Notes: generated by a model from the letters alone, not told the origin. DNA of 64,000 nucleotides from Comamonas piscis (GCF_014109725.1 NZ_CP058554.1:3162001-3226000), one strand, 5' to 3'; counted from the stretch's first letter, positions 8,426-18,282 are shown. Made by a program: numbers and translations.

Positions 8426-8965
8426 TCAAGCCTGCTGCGCAGCCAACCACTGCTGCACCTGCGTCGCTATGGCATCGATGGGGGTATCCGCATCTACCGT
8501 CAACACCTGCGCCTCATCACGCGGGTCTTCCAAGGTCGCGAACTGGTTGGCCACCAGCTCGGGCGAGAAGAAATGCCCCGCCCGCTGCTGCACCCGCGCC
8601 AGGGCTGTGTCGTAGCTGAGATCCAGAAACACAAAGCTCAGCCGCGCCTGGGACGCACGCAACAACTTGCGGTACTGCCGTTTGAGCGCCGAGCAGGTCA
8701 GCACCACCCCTTGGCCATCATCCGCCTCGGCCAGCAGCTGCGCCAAGCGCTGCAGCCAGCCAGCGCGGTCGGCATCCGTCAACGCAATCCCCGCCTGCAT
8801 CTTGGCCACGCTTTCGGCGGCATGGTAGCTGTCGCCTTCGACTAGGCGCCAACCCAAGTGCGTTGCAATGGCTTCTCCGGCGCTGGACTTGCCGCATCCC
8901 GATACCCCCATTACCACCAGAGCTACAGGACGCCGACGCGAAGAATCAACAGAGGACATGGTCAT
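8426..8965 (-). CDS. gntK: Gluconokinase
   Basis: About 179 residues, the size of GntK-type enzymes, which phosphorylate gluconate to 6-phosphogluconate with ATP. The P-loop GVSGCGKSS follows a short N-terminal tail, then EGDSYH, KMQAGIALTDADR, a CSALKRQYR motif, FLDL and the GHFF segment typical of the family. ATG at 8965 is used. ATG at 8959 is equally possible, and an upstream in-frame extension to 9040 is unlikely because it lies across the promoter. The start is only a few bases from a TAGCGCTA palindrome, which suggests direct repression by the divergent LacI-type regulator. The product feeds edd and eda. Confidence 0.95.
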   Translation of the reverse strand: MTMSSVDSSRRRPVALVVMGVSGCGKSSAGEAIATHLGWRLVEGDSYHAAESVAKMQAGIALTDADRAGWLQRLAQLLAEADDGQGVVLTCSALKRQYRKLLRASQARLSFVFLDLSYDTALARVQQRAGHFFSPELVANQFATLEDPRDEAQVLTVDADTPIDAIATQVQQWLAAQQA

Positions 8966-8967
8966 TG

Positions 8968-8981
8968 GGTTAGCGCTATCC
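8968..8981. promoter_or_regulatory. Candidate GntR operator at gntK
   Basis: TAGCGCTA at 8971-8978 is flanked by GG and CC to make an imperfect palindrome (8968-8981) with one mismatched pair. On the minus strand it directly follows a TATATT box and directly precedes gntK, so a bound repressor would block transcription. The core is identical to the site at 9100-9111. A TAGCGCT-containing operator has been described for Pseudomonas GntR. Confidence 0.6.
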
Positions 8982-9099
8982 AATATAGGTAAAAAATAGG
9001 CACTGCCCTTGGATGACGCCCATGGACCAAACCGATTCAAGCCATCAGCCTAGTTCTTGCGACGCCTGCAGACACTGCCTTCATTCCCCATCAATCTGG

Positions 9100-9111
9100 G
9101 ATAGCGCTATC
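9100..9111. promoter_or_regulatory. Candidate GntR operator at the regulator's own promoter
   Basis: GATAGCGCTATC is a perfect 12-bp palindrome located about 40 bp before the TTG start of the LacI-family regulator. It is the typical form of a LacI-family operator (central CG) and implies autoregulation. Its 8-bp core recurs at gntK. Confidence 0.65.
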
Positions 9112-9149
9112 ATACCGGATATTGCTTGCTGAATCGACCGGAGAATTGC

Positions 9150-10223
9150 TTGTCCCTGCCCCCTTCCACCCCATTGCCCGAGCCAGCTGCCGAGCCCGCT
9201 AGCCGCCGCTCGCGTGCCAGCGGGCGGGTGACCTTGCAGGATGTGGCGGATGCCGCAGAGGTCAGCCCGATGACGGTGTCGCGCGCGCTGCGCGGTGAGC
9301 GCCGAGTAGCGCCTGCGCTAGCAGACAAGGTGCGCGAGGTGGCTGTGCGCCTGGGCTATGTGCCAGACCCAGCGGCGCGCGCGCTGGCATCGCAGAAAAG
9401 CCACCAGGTGCTGGTCATCGTGCCGCTGCTCAGCAACACCTTGTTTGTCGATCTGATCGAAGCCGCGCATAAGGTGCTGTTTGCTGCCGGCTACCACCTG
9501 TTGATTGGGGTGTCGCACTACAGCCCTGCTGAAGAAGAGCAGCTACTGCGCGCCTATCTGCCGATGCGGCCTGCAGGACTGATGCTGACCGGTTACGAGC
9601 GCAGCGCCGGCAGTGCCCAGCTGCTGGCGGCCAGTGCTACCGCCTGCGTGCATTTAATGGAGCTGCATGCTGAAGGCGCCGCTGCTGGCATGCACAGTGT
9701 GGGGTTCTCACAAGTAGATGCCGGCGTGACGATGACCCAGCACCTGCTGGCCCAGGGCTACCGCCGGATCGCCTTTTGTGGCGCCCAGCTCGATGCGCGG
9801 GTCATGCAGCGCTTGCAAGGCTACCGCCAAGCCTTGCTGCAAGCAGGCCTGGCCGACCCGGGGCTGGAGATTCTGAGCCCCGAGCGTTCCTCTCTCGCTT
9901 TAGGGGGCCAGCTGTTGGAGCAGGTGCTGCAGTTGGGCGGTGGCGTGGATGCAGTGTTTTTCTGCAACGATGACCTGGCCCAGGGTGCCCTGCTGGCGGC
10001 CAACCGCCTGGGCCTGTCCATTCCTGGACAGTTGGCCATTGCCGGATTCAACGATTTGCCCGGCAGCGCGCAGATGGTGCCGCCGCTCACCACCATCCAC
10101 ACGCCTCGCAGCGCCATTGGCGCCGAGGCTGCCACGATGCTGCTAAAGCTCGTACAAGGTCAGCCAGTGGCCCACACCCGGCTGGACTTGGGCTACCACC
10201 TGGTGCGGCGCGCAAGTGCCTGA
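9150..10223 (+). CDS. gntR: LacI-family transcriptional regulator of gluconate use (GntR-type)
   Basis: About 357 residues. A LacI helix-turn-helix is seen near residues 26-50 (VTLQDVADAAEVSPMTVSRALRG), followed by the hinge (DPAARALAS) and a periplasmic-binding-like effector domain ending in GFNDLPGSAQMVPPLTT and HTPR. The gene is divergent from gntK, and both promoters carry the same TAGCGCTA palindrome, which supports a role as gluconate-responsive repressor. No ATG is well placed. TTG at 9150 has GGAG 6 bp upstream; another TTG at 9126 would add eight residues. The name gntR here means the LacI-type gluconate repressor, not the GntR family. The ligand (gluconate or 6-phosphogluconate) is inferred from context. 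Confidence 0.88.
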   Translation: MSLPPSTPLPEPAAEPASRRSRASGRVTLQDVADAAEVSPMTVSRALRGERRVAPALADKVREVAVRLGYVPDPAARALASQKSHQVLVIVPLLSNTLFVDLIEAAHKVLFAAGYHLLIGVSHYSPAEEEQLLRAYLPMRPAGLMLTGYERSAGSAQLLAASATACVHLMELHAEGAAAGMHSVGFSQVDAGVTMTQHLLAQGYRRIAFCGAQLDARVMQRLQGYRQALLQAGLADPGLEILSPERSSLALGGQLLEQVLQLGGGVDAVFFCNDDLAQGALLAANRLGLSIPGQLAIAGFNDLPGSAQMVPPLTTIHTPRSAIGAEAATMLLKLVQGQPVAHTRLDLGYHLVRRASA

Positions 10224-10240
10224 GGTCTGGTCCTAAGCGC

Positions 10241-11011
10241 CTACCACTCCCCCAAGGCCCAGCTGCTGGCCACTGCAAAATACTCGCGCAGCCAGACATT
10301 GAAGCGGGTCAGCAGTGGTGTGGGGGCCGCCACGCCAATCGGCTGGCCAAAGCCCTGGTCTTTGGCGATATGCAACGCGCGCCACAGGTGAAAATCACTG
10401 CTGACGATCGCTATGGGCTGCGCCAGGTCCACACCCCGCGCTTGCAGCAGGGGCCCCGTCCATTCCAGATTAAGGACTGTGCTGGTGCTGCGCTCTTCCA
10501 CCACCATCACGCGGGGATCGAGCCCATACGTCTCTGCCAGATAACGCGCCATGATGGCGCCCTCGCTCTCGTCTTGCCCAAAATCTACACCTCCAGTAAC
10601 CGCGAGAACTGCATGGGGCTGCAAGACCGCCAGTTGTGCAGCGGTATCTAGCCGCATGGCCAAGGCCGGCCGTGGCTTGCCGTCTTCTGTACCGCTGCCC
10701 AACACCACAATGGCAGCCACGGGCGGCACGGCGGCGGGCGTCTGACCCAGGCCCGCGATCATCTGCCAGAGCCAGCCCACGCTGATCACCCACAACAGCA
10801 AGCCCAGCCAGGCAGCCCGCCACAGCCAGCGCCGCCACGGGTTTACCGCACACCAGGCTTGCACTGCTGCCCAGCGCCACGCCAGGTAACCTGCGACCAG
10901 ACCCAAGCCAACGGGCACCAGCACCCCCAAGTGAAAGTGCCCGGCCGCCAGCGGAACGATGCCCAGCCCCAGCAGCACCAGTGCGGCCGCTGCCAATAAA
11001 CCTCGTTGCAT
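10241..11011 (-). CDS. YdcF-like membrane protein (DUF218)
   Basis: 256 residues. Three hydrophobic segments lie in the first 100 residues. A DUF218 domain follows, with VVLGSGTEDGKPRPALAMRLDTA, VTGGVDFGQDESEGAIMARYL, VEERSTSTVLNLEW and SSDFHLWRA. Relatives include ElyC and SanA, which influence envelope integrity and peptidoglycan metabolism; the biochemical activity is not settled. ATG at 11011 is chosen because GAGAGG lies about 6 bp upstream; ATG at 11017 touches that sequence. The gene is convergent with the regulator upstream and separated from pccA by a strong terminator, so it is not part of the propionate locus. Confidence 0.85.
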   Translation of the reverse strand: MQRGLLAAAALVLLGLGIVPLAAGHFHLGVLVPVGLGLVAGYLAWRWAAVQAWCAVNPWRRWLWRAAWLGLLLWVISVGWLWQMIAGLGQTPAAVPPVAAIVVLGSGTEDGKPRPALAMRLDTAAQLAVLQPHAVLAVTGGVDFGQDESEGAIMARYLAETYGLDPRVMVVEERSTSTVLNLEWTGPLLQARGVDLAQPIAIVSSDFHLWRALHIAKDQGFGQPIGVAAPTPLLTRFNVWLREYFAVASSWALGEW

Positions 11012-11043
11012 TCCCATCCTCTCGTACGCGCTTCGCCCTTGCA

Positions 11044-11071
11044 CAAAAAAACCCGCTGCGGGGCAGCGGGT
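11044..11071 (-). terminator. Rho-independent terminator after pccA
   Basis: Read leftward, a 9-bp stem (ACCCGCTGC with GCAGCGGGT, 11051-11071) with a 3-base loop is followed by seven T residues. It begins 24 bp after the pccA stop and should end the leftward propionate transcript before the YdcF-like gene. Confidence 0.85.
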
Positions 11072-11095
11072 CTGCGTCTTGGCGAAGCAGTCAGA

Positions 11096-13144
11096 TCATT
11101 CAAACTCCAGAATGATATCGTCCACTGCGAGCGAGTTGCCCTTGGCGGCGCTCACTTTGCTGACCACGCCATCTTGGGTGGCAAACAAAATGTTTTCCAT
11201 TTTCATCGCCTCGATGACCGCCAGCTTCTCACCGGCTTGCACCTTCTGGCCCGGTTGCACGGCCACATCGACCAGCAGGCCGGGCATGGGCGAGAGCAGG
11301 AACTTGGACAGGTCCGGCGGCGCCTTGTAAGGCATCTGCTCGTACAGCTCGGCGCCGCGCTGCGACAGCACCAGGATGTCGCGTTGCGTGCCATTGTGGA
11401 TCACACGCAAGGCCAGCGGGTTCTTGGCCGTGCCGCGCTCGATCTGTGCGGTAAAGGGCTGGCCGTTGCAGCTGCCATGCGTCACCACATCGCGCAGTAT
11501 GGCTTCGCTGCTGAACTGGTAGACCTTGTCGCCAATGCTGACCTTGCAGACACGGGCCTCGTCGTCAAAATCGGTCACCTCGGCAGAGACAAAACTGTGC
11601 TGGCCTTCGGCGCCCAGCACCACCGCCGTGTAGCTGTGGCCCACGCGCAGTTGGTGGCCCAGCATCTGGCCGCTGATGGTGGATGCGCGCGCGCGGTAGC
11701 GGCGGTTGCGGAATATCGCCAGCGCCACCAGAAAATCCGTGTCCTCGTGCGGTACGTCCTCGGCATGGAAGCCCTGGCCGTAATGCTCGGCAATGAAACC
11801 GGTGTTGAACTCACCCGACACAAATTGCGGATGGGCCAGCAGCGCGGCCTGGAATGGGATGTTGGAGCTGATGCCCCGGATCGCAAAGCCGTTGAGCGCC
11901 TCGCGCATCTTGGCAATCGCCTCGTTGCGGTCCTTGCCATGCACGATCAGCTTCGCAATCATCGAGTCGTAGTACATGGGGATCTCGCCGCCCTCGTACA
12001 CCCCGGTATCGACGCGCACACCCTGCAAATGGGCGGTGTCGGCCTGCCACATGGTCTGCTTGGGCGGCTCAAAGCGCACCAGGCGGCCGGTTGATGGCAG
12101 AAAGTTGCGGAATGGGTCTTCCGCATTGATGCGGCATTCGATCGCCCAGCCATCGCGCTTCACATCGGCCTGGCTGAAGGACAGCTTCTCGCCCGCCGCC
12201 ACACGGATCATCTGCTCGACCAGATCAAGGCCGGTGATGCACTCGGTCACCGGGTGCTCCACCTGCAGGCGGGTGTTCATTTCCAGGAAGTAGAAGTCCT
12301 GGTCCTTGCCCACGACAAACTCCACCGTGCCAGCGCTCTGGTACTGAACGGCCTTGGCCAGCGCCACGGCCTGCTCGCCCATCGCCTTGCGGGTGGCATC
12401 GCTGATAAAGGGTGATGGCGCCTCTTCGATCACCTTTTGGTGGCGGCGCTGGATGGAGCATTCGCGCTCATTCAGGTAGACCACATTGCCATGGCTATCG
12501 CCCAGGATCTGGATCTCGATATGGCGCGGCTCCTGCACGAACTTCTCGATAAAGATCCGGTCATCGCCAAAGCTGTTGCGGGCTTCGTTCTGGCAGGCGG
12601 TAAAGCCTTCCAGCGCTTCCTTGTCGTTGTAGGCCACGCGCAGGCCCTTGCCGCCGCCGCCGGCCGATGCCTTGATCATCACCGGGTAGCCAATGCCCTG
12701 CGCAATGCCGACGGCTTTTTCCGCATTCTCGATGGCATCGTTGTAGCCGGGGATGGTGTTGACCTGGGCTTCGTTGGCCAGCTTCTTGGAGGCGATCTTG
12801 TCGCCCATCGCGGCAATCGAATGCGCCTTGGGGCCGATAAAGGCAATGCCTTCGTCTTCGCAGCGCTTGGCAAAGGCCTCGTTCTCCGACAGGAAGCCGT
12901 AGCCCGGGTGGATGGCCTGCGCGCCGGTCTTGCGCGCCGCATCGATGATGCGGTCAGCCAGCAGGTAGGATTCGCGGCTGGGCGCTGCGCCAATGTGCAC
13001 GGCCTCATCGGCCAGCTTTACATGGCGCGCGTCCTTGTCCGCATCGGAGTAGACCGCAACGGTCTGGATGCCCATGGAGCGGGCCGTGGCGATCACGCGG
13101 CATGCAATCTCGCCGCGATTGGCAATCAGGATTTTGCTGAACAT
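11096..13144 (-). CDS. pccA: Propionyl-CoA carboxylase, biotin-carrying alpha subunit
   Basis: 682 residues, near the usual size for PccA-type subunits. The biotin carboxylase part (about 1-450) shows KILIANRGEIACRV, HPGYGFLSEN, the glycine-rich ATP loop KASAGGGGKGLRV, ERECSIQRRHQKVIEEAP and EMNTRLQVEHPVTE. A middle BT-type region follows, then a C-terminal biotinyl domain with AMKM, where Lys648 should carry biotin. With PccB it carboxylates propionyl-CoA to (S)-methylmalonyl-CoA in the cytosol. It is the last gene of a leftward locus containing pccB, meaB and the mutase. The related methylcrotonyl- and acetyl-CoA carboxylase subunits are possible alternatives, but the neighbours favour propionyl-CoA. 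Confidence 0.93.
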   Translation of the reverse strand: MFSKILIANRGEIACRVIATARSMGIQTVAVYSDADKDARHVKLADEAVHIGAAPSRESYLLADRIIDAARKTGAQAIHPGYGFLSENEAFAKRCEDEGIAFIGPKAHSIAAMGDKIASKKLANEAQVNTIPGYNDAIENAEKAVGIAQGIGYPVMIKASAGGGGKGLRVAYNDKEALEGFTACQNEARNSFGDDRIFIEKFVQEPRHIEIQILGDSHGNVVYLNERECSIQRRHQKVIEEAPSPFISDATRKAMGEQAVALAKAVQYQSAGTVEFVVGKDQDFYFLEMNTRLQVEHPVTECITGLDLVEQMIRVAAGEKLSFSQADVKRDGWAIECRINAEDPFRNFLPSTGRLVRFEPPKQTMWQADTAHLQGVRVDTGVYEGGEIPMYYDSMIAKLIVHGKDRNEAIAKMREALNGFAIRGISSNIPFQAALLAHPQFVSGEFNTGFIAEHYGQGFHAEDVPHEDTDFLVALAIFRNRRYRARASTISGQMLGHQLRVGHSYTAVVLGAEGQHSFVSAEVTDFDDEARVCKVSIGDKVYQFSSEAILRDVVTHGSCNGQPFTAQIERGTAKNPLALRVIHNGTQRDILVLSQRGAELYEQMPYKAPPDLSKFLLSPMPGLLVDVAVQPGQKVQAGEKLAVIEAMKMENILFATQDGVVSKVSAAKGNSLAVDDIILEFE

Positions 13145-13194
13145 GGTTGTCGTCTCTTTGTTGAATCTCTCGGTTGGCCACCATGCTGCCGTGT

Positions 13195-14382
13195 CTACGG
13201 CAGCGCCTTGTTATGCGCCCATTGCCCGCCGGGCATGAGCAAATAGTCTTCACAGTCCACCTCGCTGCAGCGCGCACTGCCCAGCAATTGCAGGATCACT
13301 TGGTCCTGGGTGCGCACATCGGTGGAGCGCCCCTGCACCTTGACCGCCAGCAGGCGGCTGTCCTTGCCCCAGCGGGCAATTTCATGGCCTTCGACCACGG
13401 CGGCTGTGCTGTCCCAACCGTCTCGGTGGGCCGTGCGCACCTTGGCCAGCCTGCGCGACAAAATGCGCTCAGGCCGCACCCCCACCAACACCACCTGGCC
13501 GCGCAAGCTAGACAGGTTTTTGTCCAAGGTGGGCAAGTCCACCACCCGGCGGGCCTGGTACTGGCGCACCATCGCCTGCAGCCGCTGGGCATTGGCGCTG
13601 TACTCGCGGCGCTGCTCGGGCAGGCCGGCGTTGTGCTGCTGCTGGGCCGCCGCATTGTTGCTGTACTGCTGGAACAGCAGCTCCCGCCCCTGCAGCGAGG
13701 CCGTGGCCCGCACCACTGGCACGGGCAAATGGCCATCGCTATCGGCTGCCAGCTCAAAGCCCTGGTACAGCATCAGCCGCACCAGGTTTTGCGCCGCAGC
13801 GGGGCAAGCACCTTGCCAGTGCTGCAGCGCCGCCTGCATCCACTGCCGCGCCACCTGTTCGGAGCCCAGCGATGAATGGATATCCACCAGCACATGCAAC
13901 GCCATCGGTGCGCAGGCATCGGCCGGCGTATTGCCATCCAATGCCGCTTGCACCCACAGCCGTCCACCTTTGCCTTCGCTGTCCGCCAAGGGGCCCAGAT
14001 CGAGCAGCACCTGGCTATCGGCCAAGGGCCGCGCCGCGCGCACCACCGGACGACTGAGGAAGATCCCCCGGTCAAAGCGGCCCTGCCAAACAATCGGCGC
14101 CCGGTCCTCGCTGCGCGGCAGCCATTGCGCCCTGCCCTCGCCTTGGGCCAGGCCGTTGTCGCAGCCTCCCTCGTACGAAAACACATATTGCCAGGATTGG
14201 GCCAGCGGGGCGCCGCTGCGGGCAACGCAGCTGCTGCTCGGTGGTGGCGGCATACCAGACTGGGTCTGCGCGCCCGCCGCTACACCCATGCCGACCACAG
14301 CAGCACACAGCAGGCGCTGCGCCAGCAAGCGCTGCGCCCGCCGTTTTGCGGCCATGCGAGGTGGGACGGAGGTGGAGCGCAT
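13195..14382 (-). CDS. Exported protein of unknown function between pccB and pccA
   Basis: Up to 395 residues; I do not recognise a family. A signal peptide is likely: several arginines, then LLCAAVVGMGVAAGAQTQ. A proline- and serine-rich linker follows. Residues about 65-85 resemble a single MORN-like motif (YEGGCDNGLAQGEGRAQW). The middle is rich in Ala, Gln and Arg and partly helical. Paired cysteines appear near the C-terminus (SARCSEVDCEDY). ATG at 14382 lies 15 bp after the pccB stop and pccA starts 50 bp after its end, so it is almost surely co-transcribed. ATG at 14355 is an alternative start. An exported product inside a cytosolic carboxylase operon is unexpected, so a functional link is unclear. 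Confidence 0.8.
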   Translation of the reverse strand: MRSTSVPPRMAAKRRAQRLLAQRLLCAAVVGMGVAAGAQTQSGMPPPPSSSCVARSGAPLAQSWQYVFSYEGGCDNGLAQGEGRAQWLPRSEDRAPIVWQGRFDRGIFLSRPVVRAARPLADSQVLLDLGPLADSEGKGGRLWVQAALDGNTPADACAPMALHVLVDIHSSLGSEQVARQWMQAALQHWQGACPAAAQNLVRLMLYQGFELAADSDGHLPVPVVRATASLQGRELLFQQYSNNAAAQQQHNAGLPEQRREYSANAQRLQAMVRQYQARRVVDLPTLDKNLSSLRGQVVLVGVRPERILSRRLAKVRTAHRDGWDSTAAVVEGHEIARWGKDSRLLAVKVQGRSTDVRTQDQVILQLLGSARCSEVDCEDYLLMPGGQWAHNKALP

Positions 14383-14397
14383 CCGGGACTGCTGCGT

Positions 14398-15930
<1,533 letters not shown>

Positions 15931-15986
15931 GTTCCATCCTTGAAGCTAGGTTGTCTCTGTGACTTGATCTGGGATTGCAGCCCGGG

Positions 15987-17024
15987 TCAGTCCGTCTTGT
16001 GAATCGTCGCTGCGCTGCTTTGCGCGAGCAGTAAATTTCGGGCTGCCGTCGATGCCGCCAACTGGCCCGAGGCCACTTGCTGTTGCATGGCAGGCAGCAT
16101 ATCGCGCACAGCGGGATGGGCGCGAAACGCCAGCTTGAGCCCATGGTCAATGCGCTCCCACATCCATGCCAGGGACTGCTTCTCCCGCCGCTGCTCCAGG
16201 CAGCCGTTGTGGGTTTGCATCTGGCGGTAGCTGGTCACGGCATCCCAGAAGGCTTCCACCCCTTGCCCCAACAGCGCGCTGATCTGGATCACCCGGGGCT
16301 GCCACAGCGCCCCCTGGGCGGCATGGTCGTGCCCGCCATGCATGCCCAGCAAACGCAGGCTTGATGTGATCTGCGACTGCGCACGGGTGGCGGCATTCGG
16401 GTCGATATCGGCTTTGTTGATGACGACCAAATCCGCCAATTCCATCACGCCCTTTTTGATGGCCTGCAGGTCATCGCCAGCATTGGGCAGCTGCAGCAGG
16501 CAGAACATGTCCGTCATGCCGTGTACCGCAATTTCGCTCTGGCCGACACCTACCGTTTCCACCATCACCACGTCATAACCGGCGGCCTCGCAGACCAGGG
16601 TGGCCTCGCGGGTTTTCTCAGCGACTCCGCCCAAGGTACCGCTGGATGGGCTGGGCCGGATATAGGCCTCGGGCCGCATCGACAGCTGCTCCATGCGCGT
16701 CTTGTCACCCAGAATGGAGCCACCCGACACGGTCGATGAAGGGTCGATGGCCAGCACCGCCACACGCAGCCCTTTGCCGATCAGGTAGAGGCCCAGGGTT
16801 TCAATAAAAGTGGATTTGCCCACGCCCGGCACACCGCTGATGCCCAGGCGCAATGACTTGCCGGTGTGCGGCAGCAAGGCCGTCAGCAGTTCATCGCCCA
16901 GCGCGCGGTGGTCGGCGCGGGTGGATTCCAGCAAGGTGATGGCCTTGGCCATCGCGCGGCGCTGCACGGCGGGTGCACTGGTCTGCGTGATGGCGGCGAT
17001 GCGCTCGGCAATTTCTGGGCTCAT
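15987..17024 (-). CDS. meaB: Methylmalonyl-CoA mutase-associated GTPase MeaB
   Basis: 345 residues. This G3E-type GTPase loads and protects the adenosylcobalamin cofactor of methylmalonyl-CoA mutase. The P-loop GVPGVGKS is at residues 64-71, followed by VLAIDPSST, GGSILGDKTRM, ETVGVGQSE and the NKAD base-recognition motif. The long N-terminal helical part and the C-terminal dimerisation arm are present. ATG at 17024 has GAGGTG at a good distance. It is separated from the mutase gene by a toxin-antitoxin pair and an acetyltransferase gene, although meaB is often adjacent to the mutase in other genomes. Confidence 0.96.
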   Translation of the reverse strand: MSPEIAERIAAITQTSAPAVQRRAMAKAITLLESTRADHRALGDELLTALLPHTGKSLRLGISGVPGVGKSTFIETLGLYLIGKGLRVAVLAIDPSSTVSGGSILGDKTRMEQLSMRPEAYIRPSPSSGTLGGVAEKTREATLVCEAAGYDVVMVETVGVGQSEIAVHGMTDMFCLLQLPNAGDDLQAIKKGVMELADLVVINKADIDPNAATRAQSQITSSLRLLGMHGGHDHAAQGALWQPRVIQISALLGQGVEAFWDAVTSYRQMQTHNGCLEQRREKQSLAWMWERIDHGLKLAFRAHPAVRDMLPAMQQQVASGQLAASTAARNLLLAQSSAATIHKTD

Positions 17025-17105
17025 GGCATCACCTCGGCGGCCACCTGCTGGCTCGCGCTTGTATGCATCACCACTGCAGCCATAATTTCTAGAGCAAATA
17101 CCATG

Positions 17106-17573
17106 TCACATTCCCTGCGCCGGGCACCACTGGTACAAGAGGTCAATCGGGTCACCGCCTATGTGTACAAAGCCATGGCGCTCGTAAAACCGGATCGCAT
17201 CGCTGTGGTTGAGTACCTCCAGCCACACCGCACGGCCTTCGCGCTGCGCCCGGTCTTGCACCTGCTGCAGCGCCCAATCGCCAATGCGGCGGTTGTGCCA
17301 GGCAGGCAGCAAGTAGAGATGCTGCAGCTTCAGACGGCCATCGTGGTAGGGAACCACCGTCAGCAGACCGGCGCGTTCCAAGCCTGCGCCGGCACCCGCA
17401 TCCACGCAGATGTGCTGCATATACTGCGGATCAAACTGGCTTTGAAAGCGCGTGCGGGCATGGTCCAGGTTGAATATGCCCAGGCGCTCCAGGCTCTGGC
17501 GCATAGCGGCGATGCGGAGATCAAACAGCGCCTCGAAATCGCTTTGGACAACGGGAGCAAAGGAGAGGTTCAT
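17106..17573 (-). CDS. GNAT-family N-acetyltransferase
   Basis: 155 residues with the GNAT fold pattern. The acetyl-CoA-binding region is recognisable as LYLLPAWHNRRIGDWALQQVQ (a variant of the Q/R-x-x-G-x-G/A motif), followed by WLEVLNHSDAIRFYERHGFVHIG, the typical C-terminal strand-helix. It acetylates an unknown amine substrate. Its start overlaps the vapC stop by 4 bp (ATGA type), so it is translated with vapC. Acetyltransferases can act as toxins in some toxin-antitoxin modules, but those are usually paired with RHH antitoxins; here the physical coupling is to VapC. It may simply be a passenger gene. Confidence 0.85.
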   Translation of the reverse strand: MNLSFAPVVQSDFEALFDLRIAAMRQSLERLGIFNLDHARTRFQSQFDPQYMQHICVDAGAGAGLERAGLLTVVPYHDGRLKLQHLYLLPAWHNRRIGDWALQQVQDRAQREGRAVWLEVLNHSDAIRFYERHGFVHIGGDPIDLLYQWCPAQGM

Positions 17574-17986
17574 GCCAGATCCTCCATCCAGTCTTCCATC
17601 CGCAGGCCTTGGATCCGCTCGAACTCCCGAACGTTATGCGTTACCAAAACGCCATCAGGGTCGGCCAAGGCCTGGCAGCCAATCATCAGATCCATAGCCC
17701 CGATGGGAGTACCCGCCTTGCGCAGCCGGGCTGATTGCTCGCCGTAGTGCCAGATGGCATCACCGCCCCAAGGCTCGATGTGGAACAGCGACAGGGCTTC
17801 TTCCATCAGCGCGCGGTTACGCACTGGCTGCGCACTGCGCATGGCCCCACTGGCCAGCTCTGCGGCGACCAGCGACGGTATCACCATACGGGTGTGGTCC
17901 AAGCTCCGCATGCGGGCCAACACCTGCGCATGCTGGCGGTGCCAAGCATAAATGCAGATGTTAGTGTCAAGGTAGTAACGGGGCAT
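17570..17986 (-). CDS. vapC: PIN-domain ribonuclease toxin, VapC family
   Basis: 138 residues. The PIN domain acidic residues are visible as Asp7 (YYLDTNICIY), Glu43 (AAELASG) and Asp99 (GAMDLMIG), with the THNVREF motif supplying the fourth polar position (Asn118). VapC toxins are magnesium-dependent ribonucleases, often cleaving initiator tRNA or rRNA, held inactive by VapB. The antitoxin gene lies 22 bp upstream on the same strand, the normal order. The 4-bp overlap with the acetyltransferase gene extends the operon. All catalytic residues are present, so the toxin is likely functional. RNA target unknown. Confidence 0.93.
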   Translation of the reverse strand: MPRYYLDTNICIYAWHRQHAQVLARMRSLDHTRMVIPSLVAAELASGAMRSAQPVRNRALMEEALSLFHIEPWGGDAIWHYGEQSARLRKAGTPIGAMDLMIGCQALADPDGVLVTHNVREFERIQGLRMEDWMEDLA

Positions 17987-18008
17987 AGGTCAGCGTGAGC
18001 GGTCCGGA

Positions 18009-18266
18009 TCAGTCAAAACCGATATCGCGCGGTGGCGTCTTGTCACGCTCGATCTCATCGGGCATGCCTTCAAAGCGACCCAGGATGCCATCCAAACGCG
18101 CCAACCACGCCGCATGGGCATCCACCGGAACGGGACGCAGCACCACGGAGCCATCGGCCAAACGCTCGACGGTCACCTCGTCGGTGTCAAAACGGAACTC
18201 TTTGGGCAGGCGCACGGCCTGGCTGCGGCCGTTCATAAATATTTTGGCGATGGCAAGGTCTGACAT
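18009..18266 (-). CDS. vapB: VapB-type antitoxin (AbrB/SpoVT-like)
   Basis: 85 residues. The N-terminus is a swapped-hairpin AbrB-type DNA-binding domain (AKIFMNGRSQAVRLPKEFRF, then VTVERLADGSVVLRP); the C-terminal half (about 50-85) is the acidic segment expected to wrap the VapC active site. It should neutralise VapC and, with it, repress the operon. Palindromic AT-rich repeats directly upstream (18283-18307) are the likely operator. ATG at 18266 is 46 bp after the end of the mutase gene, so the pair may also be reached by read-through from the mutase promoter. Confidence 0.92.
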   Translation of the reverse strand: MSDLAIAKIFMNGRSQAVRLPKEFRFDTDEVTVERLADGSVVLRPVPVDAHAAWLARLDGILGRFEGMPDEIERDKTPPRDIGFD

Positions 18267-18282
18267 GCTGCACTTTCAACAG

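Noticed and set aside
17106..17573. GNAT as a toxin of a TacAT-type system
   Set aside because: TacA-type antitoxins are RHH proteins encoded directly upstream. Here the neighbour is VapB/VapC, so the TacT reading is not supported, though coupling remains of interest.
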